Positions 34,952 through 44,702 are shown, counted from the first letter of the stretch. The stretch is 64,000 bases of DNA from Thermoanaerobaculum aquaticum (GCF_000687145.1 NZ_JMFG01000015.1:1-64000), one strand, 5' to 3'. Made by a program: numbers and translations. The notes: generated from the sequence alone by a model not told the origin.

Positions 34952-37900
34952 ATGCCGGAGCCGTTCGTTCACCTTCACCTTCACTCCCACTACTCGCTGC
35001 TGGACGCCACCATCCGCCTGGAGGAGCTGGTCAAGCAGGTGGGCCAGCTGGGGATGGAGGCGGTGGCCCTCACCGACCACGGGAACCTCTTCGGGGCTTT
35101 TGAGTTTGTGACCACCGCTCGCAAGCACGGCATTCACCCGGTGGTGGGATGTGAGCTCTACGTGGCCCCTAAAAGCCGCTTTGATCGGCAGGGAAACCCC
35201 TTCGGTCGCCACAAGCCCTACCACCACCTCACGGTGCTGGTGGAAAACGAAACCGGCTGGTACAACCTCATGCAGCTTTCCACGCTTTCCTATCTGGAAG
35301 GGTTTTACCACCGGCCACGGGTGGACAAGGAGCTTCTGGCCCAGTACTCCCAAGGCCTCATTGCCCTTTCCGGGTGCCTGGCGGGAGAAGTGCCGCAGGC
35401 GCTTTTGGCCGGTGATCGGGAGCGGGCCGAGCGGGTGGTGGCCGAGTTCCGGGAGATCTTCGGAGCGCAAAACTACTTCCTGGAAGTGCAGGACCACGGG
35501 CTTCCCGAGGAAGCGGTGGTGCGCGAAGCCATTCAGGAGCTAAGCCGTCGCACCGGCGTTCCGCTGGTGGTCACCAACGATTGCCACTTCCACCGGCGGG
35601 AAGACGTCGACGCCCATCGCGTGCTCATCGGCATTGGGCAAAACAAGACCCTCCAGCAGCTGGCTTCAGACTACGCCTACAACGACGAGTTTTACGTGAA
35701 ATCCCCCCAGGAAATGGCCGAGCTTTTCCGGGATATCCCCGAAGCGGTCGCCCGTACCGCCGAAATCGCCAAGCGCTGCCGCTTTTCCTTTGCCGATCAT
35801 AAGCTGCTGTTGCCGCGCTATCCCAAGCTGCCCGAGGAAACAAGCGCGGAGCAGTACCTCAACCAGCTGGCACGCTCAGGCCTGGCCAAGCGCCTGGCTC
35901 AACCGCAACCCCGCCGGCATTCGGATAAGGAGTACTGGCAGCGGCTGGAGTACGAGCTCAAGGTCATTCACGATGTGGGCTTCGAGGGGTACTTCCTCAT
36001 CGTTTGGGACTTTGTGGATTTTGCCCGGACGGCCGGAATCCCGGTGGGGCCGGGTAGGGGAAGCGCCGCCGGCTCCCTGGTGTCCTACGCCTTGGAAATC
36101 ACCGACATTGACCCGCTGCAGTACGACCTGCTTTTTGAGCGCTTCCTCAACCCCGACCGCATCAGCATGCCCGATATTGACATTGACTTTTGCAAGCGGC
36201 GACGAGAGGACGTCATTCAACACGTGCGGCAGCTTTACGGCGAGGAAAGCGTCTGCCAAATCGCCACCTTCAACGTCCTGCAAGCCCGCTCGGTGATCCG
36301 CGATGTGGGGCGGGTCATGGGCATGACCTTTGGGGAAACCGATCGCATTGCCCGTTTGGTCCCGGAAACCCTGGGCGTCACCCTGGAGCAGGCGCTGCAC
36401 GACTCACCGGCGCTGGCGGAGCTGGCGGAACGCGACCCGCGGGTGGGGCAGCTCCTGGCCATTGGCCAGCGTTTGGAGGGCCTGGCGCGCCACTGCGGCA
36501 TGCACGCCGCCGGGGTGGTCATTGCCCCCAAACCGGTACGTGAGATCGTGCCGCTTTACCGCACAAGCCGCGATGAAATCGTCACCCAGTTTGACAAGGA
36601 CGTCATCGAAAAGCTGGGGCTTTTGAAGATGGACCTCCTGGGGCTCAAGACCCTCACCATCATGGACGATGCCCTGAAGAGCATCGAGCTTTCCGGGGAA
36701 AAGGTTCCGGATTTGCGCAACTTGAGCCTGGACGACCCCAGGGTCTTTGAGCTTTTTGCCAGCGGCGACACCGACGGCATCTTCCAGTTTGAATCCTCGG
36801 GCATGCGCCAGCTGCTGGTGACCACCAAACCCAACCGCTTTGAGGACCTGGCAGCCCTTAACGCCCTCTACCGCCCGGGACCCATGAGCTGGATCAACGA
36901 CTACGCCAGCCGCAAGGCCGGCCGCACCCCCATCGTGTACATCTTCCCCGAGCTGGAGAAGATCCTGGCCGAAACCTACGGCGTCATCGTTTACCAGGAA
37001 CAGGTCATGCGCATTGCCGTGGAGCTGGCGGGGTTCACCATGGCCGCCGCCGACACCCTGCGCAAGGCCATGGGCAAAAAGATCAAAGAGCTCATTGACC
37101 AGCAGGGCGAAGCCTTCGTGGCGGGAGCGGTGGCCAAGGGCTACGATCGGGCCAAGGTGCAGGCCCTTTGGGAGCAAATCGTGCCCTTTGCCCAGTACGG
37201 CTTCAACAAGTCCCACTCCGTGGCCTACGCTTTTGTGGCCTACCAAACCGCTTACCTCAAGGTTTACTACCCGCTGCACTTTTGGGCCGCCACCCTGTCC
37301 AGCGAGGTGGACGACACCGACCAATTGGCCTTTTACGTGAACTCCCTCAAGGCCAAGGGCATCCCGATCCTGCCTCCGGATGTGAACAGCTCCCGGGACA
37401 CCTTTACGGTGGAGGGCAACGCCATCCGCGTGGGCCTGGCAGCGGTGAAGGGGCTGGGGGAGACGGCGGCCAAGGCCATCCTGGCGGCGCGACAACAACA
37501 CGGCCGATTTACCTCGGTGGTGGGGTTTTTGCGGGCCCTTCCCGAGCGGGTGGCCAACAAGCGGGTACTAGAAAGCCTCATCCGCTCGGGAAGCCTGGAC
37601 TCCCTTTACCCCCACCGGGGGGTGCTGCTGGACAAGCTGGACTGGCTTCTGGAGAGGGCCAACCACCAGCGCCAGTCGCTGGCCGCCGGGCAGGGCTTTC
37701 TCTTTGGCCTGGAAAGCGAAGAGGGGGACGGCTTGCCTGCCCCGGAAAGCGTGGCCCCCATGCCCTCTCAAGAGCTCCTGGCCGGGGAGCGGGAAACCTT
37801 AGGCTTTTACCTTTCCGGCCACCCCTTGGATCGCTACCAAAACGTGCTGCAGGTGCTGGGGATCATGCCCCTCTCGCAACTGGAAAAAGCGTGGGAAGAA

Positions 37901-38431
37901 GGGGAGCGGGAGGTGACGGTGGCGGGCCTTGTTTCGGGGATGGCTCAGCACAAGACCCGGGAAAAGAACGGCCAGGGGGGGCGCCCCATGGCTTCGTTCC
38001 TTTTGGAAGACCAAACCGCGGCTGTGCGCGCCGTGGCGTTCCCCGACGCCTTTGCCCGCCTTCAGAGCTTGCTGGAAAACGGCAAGGCCTTACGGGTGGT
38101 GGGCACCCTGGCCAAGAGCAGCCGGGACGACAAGGTGGAGCTGCGGGTGGAGGATGCCAGCCCCCTGGAGGGCATTGAGCTGCGCAAGGCCCGCGCCGTT
38201 CGTCTGACCATTCCCCTTTCTCGCTTTGAAAGCAAAGAGCGCCTGGAGGAGCTCATGGATGCGCTTTCCGAATGCGAGGGAAATCTGCCCGTGCGCCTGC
38301 GGTTGGTGGGTGAAAGCTTCCGGGCCGAGGTGTTGCCGGCGCGCGTGCTGGGGGTGGATCCCGAAAAGCTGCAAAAGAGGCTCCTTGCCCTCTTGGGTCC
38401 CGGCCACGTGGAGTACCTTTACAACGGCTAA
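34952..38431 (+). CDS. dnaE: DNA polymerase III alpha subunit
   Basis: 1159 residues. Replicative DNA polymerase catalytic subunit. The N-terminal PHP domain starts at once ([23 protein letters not shown]). The polymerase core has [24 protein letters not shown], the catalytic Asp pair in [26 protein letters not shown], and the [29 protein letters not shown] motif. Then come the helix-hairpin-helix region, an OB domain ([36 protein letters not shown]) and the tau-binding C-terminus. Length and order are those of a DnaE1-type enzyme. The PHP metal ligands look conserved, so proofreading by PHP is possible. The start lacks a ribosome binding site. Confidence 0.97.
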   Translation: MPEPFVHLHLHSHYSLLDATIRLEELVKQVGQLGMEAVALTDHGNLFGAFEFVTTARKHGIHPVVGCELYVAPKSRFDRQGNPFGRHKPYHHLTVLVENETGWYNLMQLSTLSYLEGFYHRPRVDKELLAQYSQGLIALSGCLAGEVPQALLAGDRERAERVVAEFREIFGAQNYFLEVQDHGLPEEAVVREAIQELSRRTGVPLVVTNDCHFHRREDVDAHRVLIGIGQNKTLQQLASDYAYNDEFYVKSPQEMAELFRDIPEAVARTAEIAKRCRFSFADHKLLLPRYPKLPEETSAEQYLNQLARSGLAKRLAQPQPRRHSDKEYWQRLEYELKVIHDVGFEGYFLIVWDFVDFARTAGIPVGPGRGSAAGSLVSYALEITDIDPLQYDLLFERFLNPDRISMPDIDIDFCKRRREDVIQHVRQLYGEESVCQIATFNVLQARSVIRDVGRVMGMTFGETDRIARLVPETLGVTLEQALHDSPALAELAERDPRVGQLLAIGQRLEGLARHCGMHAAGVVIAPKPVREIVPLYRTSRDEIVTQFDKDVIEKLGLLKMDLLGLKTLTIMDDALKSIELSGEKVPDLRNLSLDDPRVFELFASGDTDGIFQFESSGMRQLLVTTKPNRFEDLAALNALYRPGPMSWINDYASRKAGRTPIVYIFPELEKILAETYGVIVYQEQVMRIAVELAGFTMAAADTLRKAMGKKIKELIDQQGEAFVAGAVAKGYDRAKVQALWEQIVPFAQYGFNKSHSVAYAFVAYQTAYLKVYYPLHFWAATLSSEVDDTDQLAFYVNSLKAKGIPILPPDVNSSRDTFTVEGNAIRVGLAAVKGLGETAAKAILAARQQHGRFTSVVGFLRALPERVANKRVLESLIRSGSLDSLYPHRGVLLDKLDWLLERANHQRQSLAAGQGFLFGLESEEGDGLPAPESVAPMPSQELLAGERETLGFYLSGHPLDRYQNVLQVLGIMPLSQLEKAWEEGEREVTVAGLVSGMAQHKTREKNGQGGRPMASFLLEDQTAAVRAVAFPDAFARLQSLLENGKALRVVGTLAKSSRDDKVELRVEDASPLEGIELRKARAVRLTIPLSRFESKERLEELMDALSECEGNLPVRLRLVGESFRAEVLPARVLGVDPEKLQKRLLALLGPGHVEYLYNG

Positions 38432-38481
38432 AGGGAAAAAAGCAAAGCGACTTGCGCTTGCGTGCTACTTTCACTAACCTT

Positions 38482-38503
38482 TTGCGGCGGTATTTCGCCG
38501 CAA
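38482..38503 (+). promoter_or_regulatory. Hairpin abutting the ribosome binding site of the aminotransferase gene
   Basis: TTGCGGCG pairs with CGCCGCAA across a 6-base loop. The last AA of the stem are the first bases of AAGGAGG (38502-38508), 6 bp before ATG 38515. The placement could modulate translation. No T-run follows, so it is not an intrinsic terminator for dnaE. Confidence 0.45.
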
Positions 38504-38514
38504 GGAGGAAACGC

Positions 38515-39738
38515 ATGGCCAAGGTGGGAGAAGAAAAACTTTCAGCGCAGCAACTCATTGCTTTAGAGGAAAAGTACGGAGCCCACAACTACCACCCGTT
38601 GGACGTGGTGATTACCCGCGCTTCGGGGGTCTGGGTCTGGGACGTGGAGGGAAACCGCTACCTGGACTTTCTGGCCGCCTACTCGGCGGTCAACCAGGGG
38701 CACTGCCATCCCAAGATTGTGGAGGCCCTCAAGGCCCAGGCGGAGCGCGTGACCTTGACCTCCCGGGCCTTCCGCAACGACCAGCTGGGACCCCTCTGTC
38801 AGCAGCTCTCCGAGCTCACCGGATTTGCCAAGTTCCTGCCCATGAACAGCGGTGCGGAAGCGGTGGAAACCGCCATCAAGGCGGCCCGCAAGTGGGGGTA
38901 CACGGTCAAGGGCGTGCCCCGGGACCAGGCCGAAATCATCGCCTTTGAGGGCAACTTCCACGGCCGCACCACCACCATTGTGGGCTTTTCCACCGAGGAG
39001 CAGTACCGCGAGGGTTTCGGACCCTTCACCCCGGGTTTTCGGGTGGTGCCTTACGGTGACCTGGAGGCCGTGGCCTCAGCCATCAACCAGAACACCGTAG
39101 CGGTGCTGGTGGAGCCCATCCAGGGGGAAGGCGGCATTATCGTGCCGCCGGCGGGCTACCTGAAAGGCCTGCGAGAGCTCACGCAAAAGCATGGGGTGCT
39201 GCTGGTGGTGGACGAAATTCAATCGGGCCTGGGGCGCACCGGCAAGCTCTTCGCTTACGAGCACGAGGGCATTCGCCCGGATATCGTGATCATCGGCAAG
39301 GCGTTGGGGGGCGGCTGTGTGCCCATTTCCGGCATCTTGGCCGACGACGAGGTGATGGGTGTGTTTCGCCCCGGGGACCATGGATCCACCTTTGGCGGCA
39401 ACCCCCTGGCCTGCGCGGTGGCGCGGGTGGCCCTAAAGGTGCTGGTGGAAGAGGGGATGATTGAAAACTCGGCACGCCTGGGCGACTACTTCCTGGAGAG
39501 GCTGCGGGCCATTGCCTCACCCCACGTGAAGGAAGTGCGGGGGAAGGGCCTGTGGATTGGTGTGGAGCTGGTCCCGGAAGCGGGGGGTGCCCGCCGCTTC
39601 TGCGAGTCCCTGCAAAAGGAAGGGCTTTTGTGCAAGGAAACCCACGTGAACACCATCCGCTTTGCCCCACCGCTGGTGATTACCAGGGACGAGCTGGATT
39701 GGGCGCTGGAGCGGATTGCCAAGGTGCTGACAAGCTAG
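38515..39738 (+). CDS. rocD: Ornithine--oxo-acid-type class III aminotransferase
   Basis: 407 residues, ATG with AAGGAGG. PLP-dependent class III aminotransferase. [49 protein letters not shown] is characteristic of ornithine aminotransferase. The [22 protein letters not shown] segment binds PLP phosphate, [26 protein letters not shown] follows, and the PLP Lys is in [15 protein letters not shown]. It converts ornithine plus 2-oxoglutarate to glutamate-5-semialdehyde. A related lysine or GABA aminotransferase role cannot be ruled out. It ends with a strong terminator. Confidence 0.87.
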   Translation: MAKVGEEKLSAQQLIALEEKYGAHNYHPLDVVITRASGVWVWDVEGNRYLDFLAAYSAVNQGHCHPKIVEALKAQAERVTLTSRAFRNDQLGPLCQQLSELTGFAKFLPMNSGAEAVETAIKAARKWGYTVKGVPRDQAEIIAFEGNFHGRTTTIVGFSTEEQYREGFGPFTPGFRVVPYGDLEAVASAINQNTVAVLVEPIQGEGGIIVPPAGYLKGLRELTQKHGVLLVVDEIQSGLGRTGKLFAYEHEGIRPDIVIIGKALGGGCVPISGILADDEVMGVFRPGDHGSTFGGNPLACAVARVALKVLVEEGMIENSARLGDYFLERLRAIASPHVKEVRGKGLWIGVELVPEAGGARRFCESLQKEGLLCKETHVNTIRFAPPLVITRDELDWALERIAKVLTS

Positions 39739-39765
39739 GCGGCAGTAAAGCTCTGTTTGCCACAG

Positions 39766-39795
39766 GGGGCGACCATCCGGTCGCCCCTTCCTTTT
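39766..39795 (+). terminator. Intrinsic terminator after the aminotransferase gene
   Basis: Stem GGGGCGACC/GGTCGCCCC (9 bp, loop ATCC) is followed by TTCCTTTT. It starts 27 bp after the stop codon. Confidence 0.85.
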
Positions 39796-39810
39796 GTCGG
39801 CATGCCGACA
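39795..39810. other. 16-bp perfect palindrome, copy 1 (candidate parS-like site)
   Basis: TGTCGGCATGCCGACA. It sits between two convergent genes, 1 bp before the lptFG stop codon on the opposite strand. It recurs exactly at 42787-42802 inside parB. No T-run follows on either strand beyond the separate terminator, so it is not a terminator stem. Confidence 0.6.
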
Positions 39811-39811
39811 T

Positions 39812-42151
39812 CTAGGTGCGCAGGGAGGTCTGTCGGTTGAGGGCCAAAAGGGCAAAGGTAATGGTTGGTGTCCAGGCGGCCAGCACCGGCGGCAGCAGCG
39901 AAACCTCCCCGAGCTTGCTGGCCAGGGCCGTGAGCGAAAAGTACGCCATGGCCAGCACCAAAGCCGTGGCAATACCCATCACCGTACCCTTGCGGCCCAG
40001 GCGGAAAGCGTAGGGGAGTGCCAGCCAGGGGAGCAGCACCAGGCTCAAGGGGTAGGCAAGCTTCTGGTGGAGCTGCACCAGCAAGCGGTCCACCTTGTAG
40101 CCGGCGGTTTGCAAACGGCGAATGTAGCTTTCCAGCTCGCGGAAGCTCATTTCCGAAGGCTTGCGGAACTCCCGACTGAAGTACTCGGGGCTCACGGTGA
40201 TGGGGAGGGCCACACGTCCGCTGCGGGGGGAGAAGTCTTCGCCGCCGTCGGGAAGGAACACGCGGCTCCACACGTTTTCGCCCCACCAGGTGCCGTCCTG
40301 ATAGGTGGCCTTTTGCGCAAACCAGCGGGCCCGCAGCGCCAGCGCATCGTCGAAAACGTACACCGAAGGGCGAACCAGCGTTTTCTTTTCGGCATCAAAC
40401 AGCAGGAAGTTCACCACCGTTCGGCCGTCGGGCAAAAACAGGAAGGAATGATCGGTGAATCGGTAGCTCCTGGGTCCGTGCCGGCCCTTTATGACATCCT
40501 CCAGCTTCTCGCTGGTGCGGTTCGCCTTTTGCACTACCGTTTCGTCCAGGACGAAGAGCGTGACGCTCAAGGCCAGGCCAACGCCCAAAAGCGGCAGCGC
40601 CACCCGGGCTAAAGAAATCCCCGCAGCCTTCAGGGCCACGGTTTCGTTGTTCTTTTCCAAAACCGCGGCGGTGCCTAAGAAAGCAATGAGGAACGCCAGG
40701 GGCAGGGTGTCGTGGAGGATTTGCGGGAGGAGGTGCAGGTAGAAGCTTGCCACCACCACTAGAGGCACCTGGTTTTTTTGAATTTCCTCCACCTGTTCCG
40801 AAAAATTGACGGCAATGTAAAGCCCGCAAACCGCCACTAAGACCAATAAGAAGAAGGTCATCGTTTGCCGCAGGACCCAGCGGTCAATGCAACCCAAAAG
40901 CAGGGGTGGCGCACAGCGCTGGGCGGCCCAGGCTCGCCCGTTGGCAGCGGCGGCGTTGCGGCGTGCCCGAAAGAGGCGCCAAACCCCCGCAAGGCGCTGC
41001 CACAAGGCCACCAGCTGGGAAGGGCCGGGGTTCCGCACGCTGGGGGATTTGCTTACCACCTGCAGGAAAGCAAACGCCAAAGCCACCACCAGCAGGTTGG
41101 GCAGCCAAATCCCCAGCATCACCGGCAGCTTGCCGCTGCGGGCCAGAAGCTCGCCGTTGTTGAACAACACGTAGTAACCCACCACCACCAGCACCGAAAC
41201 GGTAAGCCCGTAGCCTTTGCCGCCGCGCCGGTTGCGCAACCCCAGGGGGAAACCCAAAAGCGAAAAGGCTACGGTGGCCGCCGGAAGCGCCACCCGCTTG
41301 TGCAGCTCCACCCAGGACTCCCGCCGCTCGGATTCCGATTCCTGAGGGCTGTGGGCGCGGCTCCAGAGCTCGGCCGTGGAGGATTCCCGGGGGCCGTAGC
41401 GGATGGTGACAGAAGCGGAAGGGGGAGCCTGCAGCAAAATGCGCATCTCGCTGTTGCGGCTCCTCTGGTATCGGTCGGGCCGCTCCGGTCGAAGGGTGTG
41501 AACGGTGGCTTCCCGCAGGGAAAGCCAGAGCTCACCGGTGCTGCTGTCCTCAACCAGAAAGCCGTGCTGGGCGGTAATCAGCGTTTCCTGGGCCGCATCG
41601 GTCAGGTCGAAAACCAGGACCCCTTCCCAGAGGCCGGTGGCGGGATGCATGCGATCCACGTACACCAGCTGACCGGTAAACGCCGAGTTGAAAACCCGGG
41701 GCTCCAGGGCGGCGCGGGCGGCGGCGAAGTACATGCGCCGGGTGGTTTCCTGAAAGCGGCGGTTGGCCTCCGGCAAAACCCACAGGGCCAGCGCTACATC
41801 CAGCGCAAAAATCAGAACCCCAAAGCCAAAAAGCGGTCGCATGAGCCAGGAGGCCCGCACACCGCACGCCTGCAGGGCAATCACCTCGGAATCCGCCGAC
41901 CAGCGGGAAACCGTAAGCACTGCGGAAAACAACAAGGCCATGGGCAGCGTGAGCACCACCACGTGCGGCAGGGAGTACGCCAACAGCCGCAAGACGTCAG
42001 CGGTGGATGCATCGCGGGAAACCAGCAGCTCGGCAAAGGTGAAAAGAAACCTGATCACCAGCAAAAAGGTGGTCACCGAGGCCGCCAGGAAAAACGGCCC
42101 CAGCGCCTCGCGAACCACCGCCCGACCCACAATCCAGGGAAACCGCCTCAT
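39812..42151 (-). CDS. lptFG: Fused LptF-LptG LPS-export permease
   Basis: 779 residues from ATG 42151. Two complete YjgP/YjgQ permease units lie in one chain. Unit 1 (about 1-385) has IVGRAVVREALGPFFLAASVTTFLLVIRFLFTFAELLV and LPMALLFSAVLTVSRWSADSEVIALQACGVRASWLMRPL. Unit 2 (about 430-779) has CIDRWVLRQTMTFFLLVLVAVCGLYIAVNFSEQVEE and LPLAFLIAFLGTAAVLEKNNETVALKAAGISLARVALPL. Each has a periplasmic jellyroll-like part and three C-terminal helices. A basic linker (RARRNAAAANGRAWAAQR) joins them. In E. coli LptF and LptG are separate polypeptides of about 360 residues. With LptB (54 kb in this window) and LptC-LptA it would extract LPS from the inner membrane. Confidence 0.92.
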   Translation of the reverse strand: MRRFPWIVGRAVVREALGPFFLAASVTTFLLVIRFLFTFAELLVSRDASTADVLRLLAYSLPHVVVLTLPMALLFSAVLTVSRWSADSEVIALQACGVRASWLMRPLFGFGVLIFALDVALALWVLPEANRRFQETTRRMYFAAARAALEPRVFNSAFTGQLVYVDRMHPATGLWEGVLVFDLTDAAQETLITAQHGFLVEDSSTGELWLSLREATVHTLRPERPDRYQRSRNSEMRILLQAPPSASVTIRYGPRESSTAELWSRAHSPQESESERRESWVELHKRVALPAATVAFSLLGFPLGLRNRRGGKGYGLTVSVLVVVGYYVLFNNGELLARSGKLPVMLGIWLPNLLVVALAFAFLQVVSKSPSVRNPGPSQLVALWQRLAGVWRLFRARRNAAAANGRAWAAQRCAPPLLLGCIDRWVLRQTMTFFLLVLVAVCGLYIAVNFSEQVEEIQKNQVPLVVVASFYLHLLPQILHDTLPLAFLIAFLGTAAVLEKNNETVALKAAGISLARVALPLLGVGLALSVTLFVLDETVVQKANRTSEKLEDVIKGRHGPRSYRFTDHSFLFLPDGRTVVNFLLFDAEKKTLVRPSVYVFDDALALRARWFAQKATYQDGTWWGENVWSRVFLPDGGEDFSPRSGRVALPITVSPEYFSREFRKPSEMSFRELESYIRRLQTAGYKVDRLLVQLHQKLAYPLSLVLLPWLALPYAFRLGRKGTVMGIATALVLAMAYFSLTALASKLGEVSLLPPVLAAWTPTITFALLALNRQTSLRT

Positions 42152-42198
42152 ACAGCCACGAAGTGTAGCGCACGGCGGCGAGGCCTGGCTGCGAACCT

Positions 42199-42287
42199 GA
42201 TTCCACAGGGTTTTCCACAGGGCCGGGGTTTTCCACAAACCCAAGCGCGCCAGCGAAGGTCCGATAAGATATATTATGTTAAATACA
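42199..42287. other. DnaA-box-like cluster beside an AT-rich stretch (candidate oriC element)
   Basis: The 294-bp gap between lptFG and parB holds GATTCCACA (42199-42207), TTTTCCACA (42211-42219) and TTTTCCACA (42229-42237), all one or two bases from the DnaA box TTATCCACA. They are followed by an AT-rich tract at 42262-42287. The arrangement (boxes plus unwinding-prone tract, next to parAB) is origin-like. The AT-rich tract could instead be the lptFG promoter. dnaA, dnaN and rpmH are not in the window. Confidence 0.4.
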
Positions 42288-42445
42288 GAATGCCGAAACC
42301 GCATGAACGGCACGCCAAGGGCGCTCAACCCGTCTCGGTCCTCTCCTCCGAAACGGCAATTGTGAGCGATTCTGGGTGTGGTCGTGTTCCTCACAGGCTG
42401 TTGGTTTCCTGGCTTTGCTTTGCGTTGTTTCTTTGGCGCTGGCGT

Positions 42446-43330
42446 TTATCCGTTCCCCAGGCGCTGGTCGAACTCGCCGGAGCGCAGCTTGCTGATGAGG
42501 TCTTCCAAGGCTTGAAGGATTTCTTCCTTGCTTACCCCCGGCCGTGCGACGGTAAGGGACACCCGCACTGGCGCCGTGGGGCTGGGACGGTAACGGAGTT
42601 GAATTGGGCGGAAACGCGGGGGTGCAGGCGTAGGTCCCGTACTTTCAGGCTGCTTGGCATCCGTGGCCTGCAAAGCACGGAGAGCCTCGCGATCGGCGCC
42701 TTCCTCCAGCACCGCCTGCACCAGGCGCTCCATTTCATCAATGCTCTTGGCCCGGGCAATGATGAGCAGCTTGCTCTTGGCGGTAATGTCGGCATGCCGA
42801 CAGAGGTCACGGATGGCGGGAGGGATGTTCAAGAGCGAAAGCGTCTCGGTAATGGAAGTCCGCGACTTCCCCACCGCCTGCGCCACCTGTTCGTGGGTGT
42901 AACCGTACTTTTCCACCAGCGTGCGGTAGCCCTCGGCTTCCTCGAAGGGGTTGAGGTCCCGGCGCTGGAGGTTCTCCACCAGGGCTACCTCCAGGGCCTC
43001 CTGGTCGCTCAGCGACATCTCCACGCAGGGCACTTCCGTAAGACCCGCCGCCACCGCCGCATGGAACCGCCGCTCCCCCGCCACCAGCTGGTAGCGGCCG
43101 GAGGCCACCTTGCGCACCAGGAGCGGCTCCAGAACGCCCCGCTGGCGGATGGATTCGGTGAGCTCGCTTAAGTCCCCAAGGTTGGTCCGCGGCTGCTCGC
43201 GGTTGGTTTCGATTTGCGAAACCGGGAGCATGACGCCTACCCCCACCACCGACTTGGAGGCCAGCTCCTCCACGAAGTGGCGGTCGTGACGCATCTTGCG
43301 AAAATCGGGAAGACCGCGGCGGCTAGACAC
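42446..43330 (-). CDS. parB: Chromosome-partitioning protein ParB
   Basis: 294 residues from a GTG overlapping the parA stop by 8 bp. Binds parS, loads onto DNA as a CTP-dependent clamp and works with ParA and SMC. Conserved regions: VSQIETNREQPRTNLGDLSELTESIRQRGVLEPLLVR, RYQLVAGERRFHAAVAAGLTEVPC (CTP-binding GERR), VALVENLQRRDLNPFEEAEGYRTLVEKYGYTHEQVAQAVGKSRTSITETLSLLNIPP, and a C-terminal dimerisation helix. The helix after GKSR reads TSITETLSLL where many ParB proteins have a VTN-type sequence, so its DNA specificity may differ. The perfect palindrome described separately lies inside this gene. Confidence 0.94.
   Translation of the reverse strand: MSSRRGLPDFRKMRHDRHFVEELASKSVVGVGVMLPVSQIETNREQPRTNLGDLSELTESIRQRGVLEPLLVRKVASGRYQLVAGERRFHAAVAAGLTEVPCVEMSLSDQEALEVALVENLQRRDLNPFEEAEGYRTLVEKYGYTHEQVAQAVGKSRTSITETLSLLNIPPAIRDLCRHADITAKSKLLIIARAKSIDEMERLVQAVLEEGADREALRALQATDAKQPESTGPTPAPPRFRPIQLRYRPSPTAPVRVSLTVARPGVSKEEILQALEDLISKLRSGEFDQRLGNG
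42787..42802. other. 16-bp perfect palindrome, copy 2, inside parB (candidate parS-like site)
   Basis: Same 16 bases as 39795-39810 (TGTCGGCATGCCGACA), 2,992 bp away. On the parB strand it encodes part of CRHADI, so conservation at protein level alone would not demand a perfect palindrome. parS sites are 16-bp palindromes often found within or near parAB. Confidence 0.6.
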
Positions 43331-44075
43331 GGGCCATAACCTCCTCACAAAGCGCGTAGTACTCGGTAGCCCCGCTGGACTCAGGGGCGTGCTCAAAGAT
43401 GGAAGCCCGATAGGCCGGGCTTTCTTCCAGGCGCACCGAACGGGAAATGACCGTTCTGAACAGCTTGTCGCCAAACACCTTGGCGATTTGCTCGTGGATG
43501 TCCCGGGCCAGCACCGTGCGCTTGTCGTAGAGCGTGATGACCGCGCCGAGGATTTGCAGGTCCGGGTTGGCCCGGGCCTTGATCTTGTCCACGGTTTCCA
43601 AAAGGTCGTCGGTGCCTTCCAGCGCAAAGTAGGAGGACTGGATGGGGATCAAAAGGTGGGTAGCCGCCACCATGGCGTTTACGGTTAAAAGCCCGAGGGT
43701 GGGCGGGGTGTCCACGATCACCGCTTCAAAACGGTCAGCCACCGGGCTAAGGCGGTCCTTCAGGCGAAAGTGGGCGTCCAACTCCCCCACCAGCGCCGCC
43801 TCCAGCTTGGCCAAGCTGATTTTCGCCGGCGCCAGCTGGAGCTTTTCCAGGTGGGTGGGGACCAGAATTTCCTCCAGCGGCGTTTGCCCCACCATCACGT
43901 CGTACATACTGGCGGCGAGCTCGTGGTTGTCCACAAAGGACATGGTGGCGTTAGCCTGGGGATCCAAATCCACCAGCAGCGTCGCCAGCCCTTTTAGTGC
44001 GAAAGCAGCGGCGAGGTTAATGGCGGTGGTGGTTTTGCCAACTCCTCCTTTTTGATTGGCAATCGTGATGATCAT
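43323..44075 (-). CDS. parA: Chromosome-partitioning ATPase ParA/Soj
   Basis: 250 residues from ATG 44075. The deviant Walker A MIITIANQKGGVGKTTTAINLAAAF is at the extreme N-terminus, as in chromosomal Soj proteins without an HTH. Walker A' LLVDLDPQANATMSF and Walker B FEAVIVDTPPTLGLLTVNAMVAATHLLIPIQ follow. Forms ATP-dependent gradients on the nucleoid that move ParB-parS complexes. parB follows with an 8-bp overlap. A 135-bp gap upstream holds no recognised feature. Confidence 0.96.
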   Translation of the reverse strand: MIITIANQKGGVGKTTTAINLAAAFALKGLATLLVDLDPQANATMSFVDNHELAASMYDVMVGQTPLEEILVPTHLEKLQLAPAKISLAKLEAALVGELDAHFRLKDRLSPVADRFEAVIVDTPPTLGLLTVNAMVAATHLLIPIQSSYFALEGTDDLLETVDKIKARANPDLQILGAVITLYDKRTVLARDIHEQIAKVFGDKLFRTVISRSVRLEESPAYRASIFEHAPESSGATEYYALCEEVMARV

Positions 44076-44210
44076 GGCGCGATCGCATCCCCTTCCGTTC
44101 AGAGGCTTTCCGGTCCAACCTGAGTTCGCACTGCCCACGAACCCAGCGTGGGGATAGGTTACCACGTTGCGGGGTTTCCGGGGTGCAGCGAGCTCCCGGA
44201 GGGTTGCCGG

Positions 44211-44702
44211 TTACATCTTGTATTTGCCGATGTCTTCGGGGGTTAAGGAGTCCAGCCACTCCTTGAGCTTTTCTTCTTCGCTACCTTCATCCCGAACTTC
44301 CAGGGCGTGAGCCTGCTGGAACACCGCCTCGGCCACCTTGATGGGGGCGCGGGCGCGCAAAGCCAGGGCAATGGCATCAGAGGGACGGGCGTCCACCTCC
44401 ACCCGACGACCTTCGGCGGTGCGGAGCGCCACCGTGGCGTGGAAGGTGTTTTCCACCAGGGAGTGCACCAAAACGCCCTCCACCACTGCGCCCAGGGCTT
44501 CGATCACCGAGCGCATGAGGTCATGGGTCATGGGGCGAGGCGTTTGCACCCCTTCCAGCTCCATGGCAATGGCGTTGGCCTCAAAAACCCCAATCCAGAT
44601 GGGCAAAAGCACGTTCTCGTCTGCTTTCTTGAGGATCACAATGGGGGTGTTGGAGACCGGATCCAAAATCAGGCCTTTGATTTCCACAAGGTGCTGCTCC
44701 AT
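44211..44702 (-). CDS. Bifunctional nuclease-family (BFN/DUF151) protein
   Basis: 163 residues, ATG with GGGAGG. The BFN domain fills the first 130 residues: MEQHLVEIKGLILDPVSNTPIVILKKADENVLLPIWIGVFEANAIAMELEGVQTPRPMTHDLMRSVIEALGA, then RVEVDARPSDAIALALRARAPI. The SDAIALA segment is the family's hallmark. Plant and Thermotoga-type homologues have reported nuclease activity or unknown roles. An acidic helical tail follows (EEEKLKEWLDSLTPEDIGKYKM). It ends 136 bp before parA on the same strand. Confidence 0.88.
   Translation of the reverse strand: MEQHLVEIKGLILDPVSNTPIVILKKADENVLLPIWIGVFEANAIAMELEGVQTPRPMTHDLMRSVIEALGAVVEGVLVHSLVENTFHATVALRTAEGRRVEVDARPSDAIALALRARAPIKVAEAVFQQAHALEVRDEGSEEEKLKEWLDSLTPEDIGKYKM

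Noticed and set aside
39795-39810. The palindrome as a terminator for lptFG
   Set aside because: It lies before the lptFG stop codon region's downstream end without a T-run on the minus strand (AAAAGGAAGG follows), and an identical copy lies inside parB coding sequence.
42199-42287. Calling this segment oriC outright
   Set aside because: The boxes deviate from the consensus and the AT-rich tract could be a promoter. Without genome-wide skew it stays a candidate.
40865-43171. 768-codon plus-strand open frame across lptFG and parB
   Set aside because: It lies antisense to two well-supported genes. Its protein is rich in Gly, His, Arg and Gln with no domain. It is a product of GC-rich codon bias on the opposite strand.
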